A stretch of DNA of 33,382 bases from Candidatus Saccharimonadota bacterium (GTDB taxonomy: Bacteria; Patescibacteriota; Saccharimonadia; Saccharimonadales; Saccharimonadaceae). Positions 32,864 to 33,382 of the stretch are shown in pieces (within the stretch, counting starts at the first letter, position 1; each line of letters starts with the position of its first letter). The notes below the pieces were generated by a model that was not told where the DNA came from, ran no database searches, and saw only the letters and a list, made by a program, of their open reading frames with translations. The position numbers and the translations under genes are program-made. Location of the stretch: positions 1 to 33,382 of the forward strand of contig JAUMZA010000009.1 of assembly GCA_030528355.1 (NCBI GenBank), written 5' to 3'.

Positions 32864-33382
32864 TATCGTGCTGGGTGGCGGCTGCTTTTGGGGTGTGGAA
32901 GAGTTAATGCGCATGCGTCCTGGTGTTATTGATACGGAAGTGGGTTATGCAGGTGGCAAAAATGCCAATCCAACGTATGAATTTCATCCCGGCCACGCCG
33001 AAGTAGTAAAGATCGACTACGATGAAACGGTAACTGGCCTTGATGAGTTGCTGGGCTACTTCTTCCGGATTCACGACCCAACTACCAAGCACCGTCAAGG
33101 CAATGACATTGGTAGCAGCTATCGCTCAATTATTTTTTACGCCAACGATAATGAGCGTCAGGCGATCGAGGCGGTAATTTCACAAGTGGAATCCTCTGGC
33201 CAATGGCAGAACCCAATCGTGACTGAAGCAGAGCCACTCACTGTTTTTTACCCGGCTGAGGAGTATCATCAGGATTATTTGCAAAAACACCCTGACGGCT
33301 ACACCTGTCATTTCGAGCGTCCAGTTGTCAAACAGGCCTTCAAACATTCAATTTCTTGCAAATCATCTTCAAAAGCAAAACA
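32856..33382 (+). CDS. msrA: Peptide methionine-S-sulfoxide reductase, partial at window end
   Basis: Open frame running off the window with 175 complete codons. It has the catalytic cysteine (Cys10) in [47 protein letters not shown] and [10 protein letters not shown], all typical of MsrA, which reduces the S-epimer. ATG 32856 gives the usual N-terminus; ATG 32847, three codons earlier, is the alternative. It overlaps msrB by 8 nt, so the two are coupled. The C-terminal end, where resolving cysteines often lie, is only partly visible. Confidence 0.95.
   Translation, partial: MRSIVLGGGCFWGVEELMRMRPGVIDTEVGYAGGKNANPTYEFHPGHAEVVKIDYDETVTGLDELLGYFFRIHDPTTKHRQGNDIGSSYRSIIFYANDNERQAIEAVISQVESSGQWQNPIVTEAEPLTVFYPAEEYHQDYLQKHPDGYTCHFERPVVKQAFKHSISCKSSSKAK

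Overview
The window looks like part of a Candidatus Saccharibacteria (TM7, Patescibacteria/CPR) chromosome. I infer this from compact housekeeping proteins (an AlaRS without its C-terminal domain, a short MetRS without zinc cysteines), very tight gene packing, no biosynthetic pathways, and a Patescibacteria-style FtsA plus baseplate-J-like membrane protein pair. TGA is used as a stop (nifS-like gene, ydcF), so the code is standard bacterial and not the UGA=Gly code of Gracilibacteria/Absconditabacteria. I see no rRNA, tRNA, CRISPR array, prophage or insertion sequence. Almost all genes are on the + strand; the exceptions are a DedA protein, an ABC exporter and a flavodoxin.

Layout. (1) 27-4312: a YabE-like wall protein, rsmA, metG and tatD, the same neighbours as in the Bacillus metS-yabD-yabE-rnmV-ksgA block. 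(2) 4347-7859: two unrecognised small genes, then cysteine desulfurase, a DUF218 protein and mnmA, coupled by ATGA overlaps; the desulfurase is the likely sulfur donor for MnmA. (3) 7942-10005: a SulP transporter with a STAS domain and an unusual extra C-terminal nucleotidyltransferase-like domain. (4) 10028-16380: alaS, an FtsA-like ATPase, its membrane neighbour, ruvX and mltG. (5) 16381-17837: the best canonical promoter of the window, a leader of about 225 nt with competing helices, and a LysM/CHAP hydrolase that appears to start at AUU. (6) 17904-23505: obg, exonuclease I, uvrA. (7) 23553-28743: dedA, rplY (L25/CTC), an ABC exporter, trhO and a 6-phosphogluconolactonase-like gene. (8) 28794-33382: a thiol/redox and repair region with flavodoxin, membrane thioredoxin, CcdA-like protein, serine hydrolase, TspO-like protein, msrB and a partial msrA.

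How the genes work together. Wall remodelling (YabE-like, MltG, LysM/CHAP, FtsA-like), translation and wobble-uridine modification (MetRS, AlaRS, RsmA, MnmA, TrhO, L25, Obg), DNA repair (TatD, ExoI, UvrA) and oxidative-damage repair (Trx, CcdA, MsrA/B) account for most of the window.

The most striking signals are the SulP-STAS-nucleotidyltransferase fusion, the AUU start with its structured leader, and a recurrent promoter design: an extended -10 (TGNTATAAT/TATACT) lying only 6-11 nt before the start codon of eleven genes, implying leaderless or near-leaderless mRNAs.
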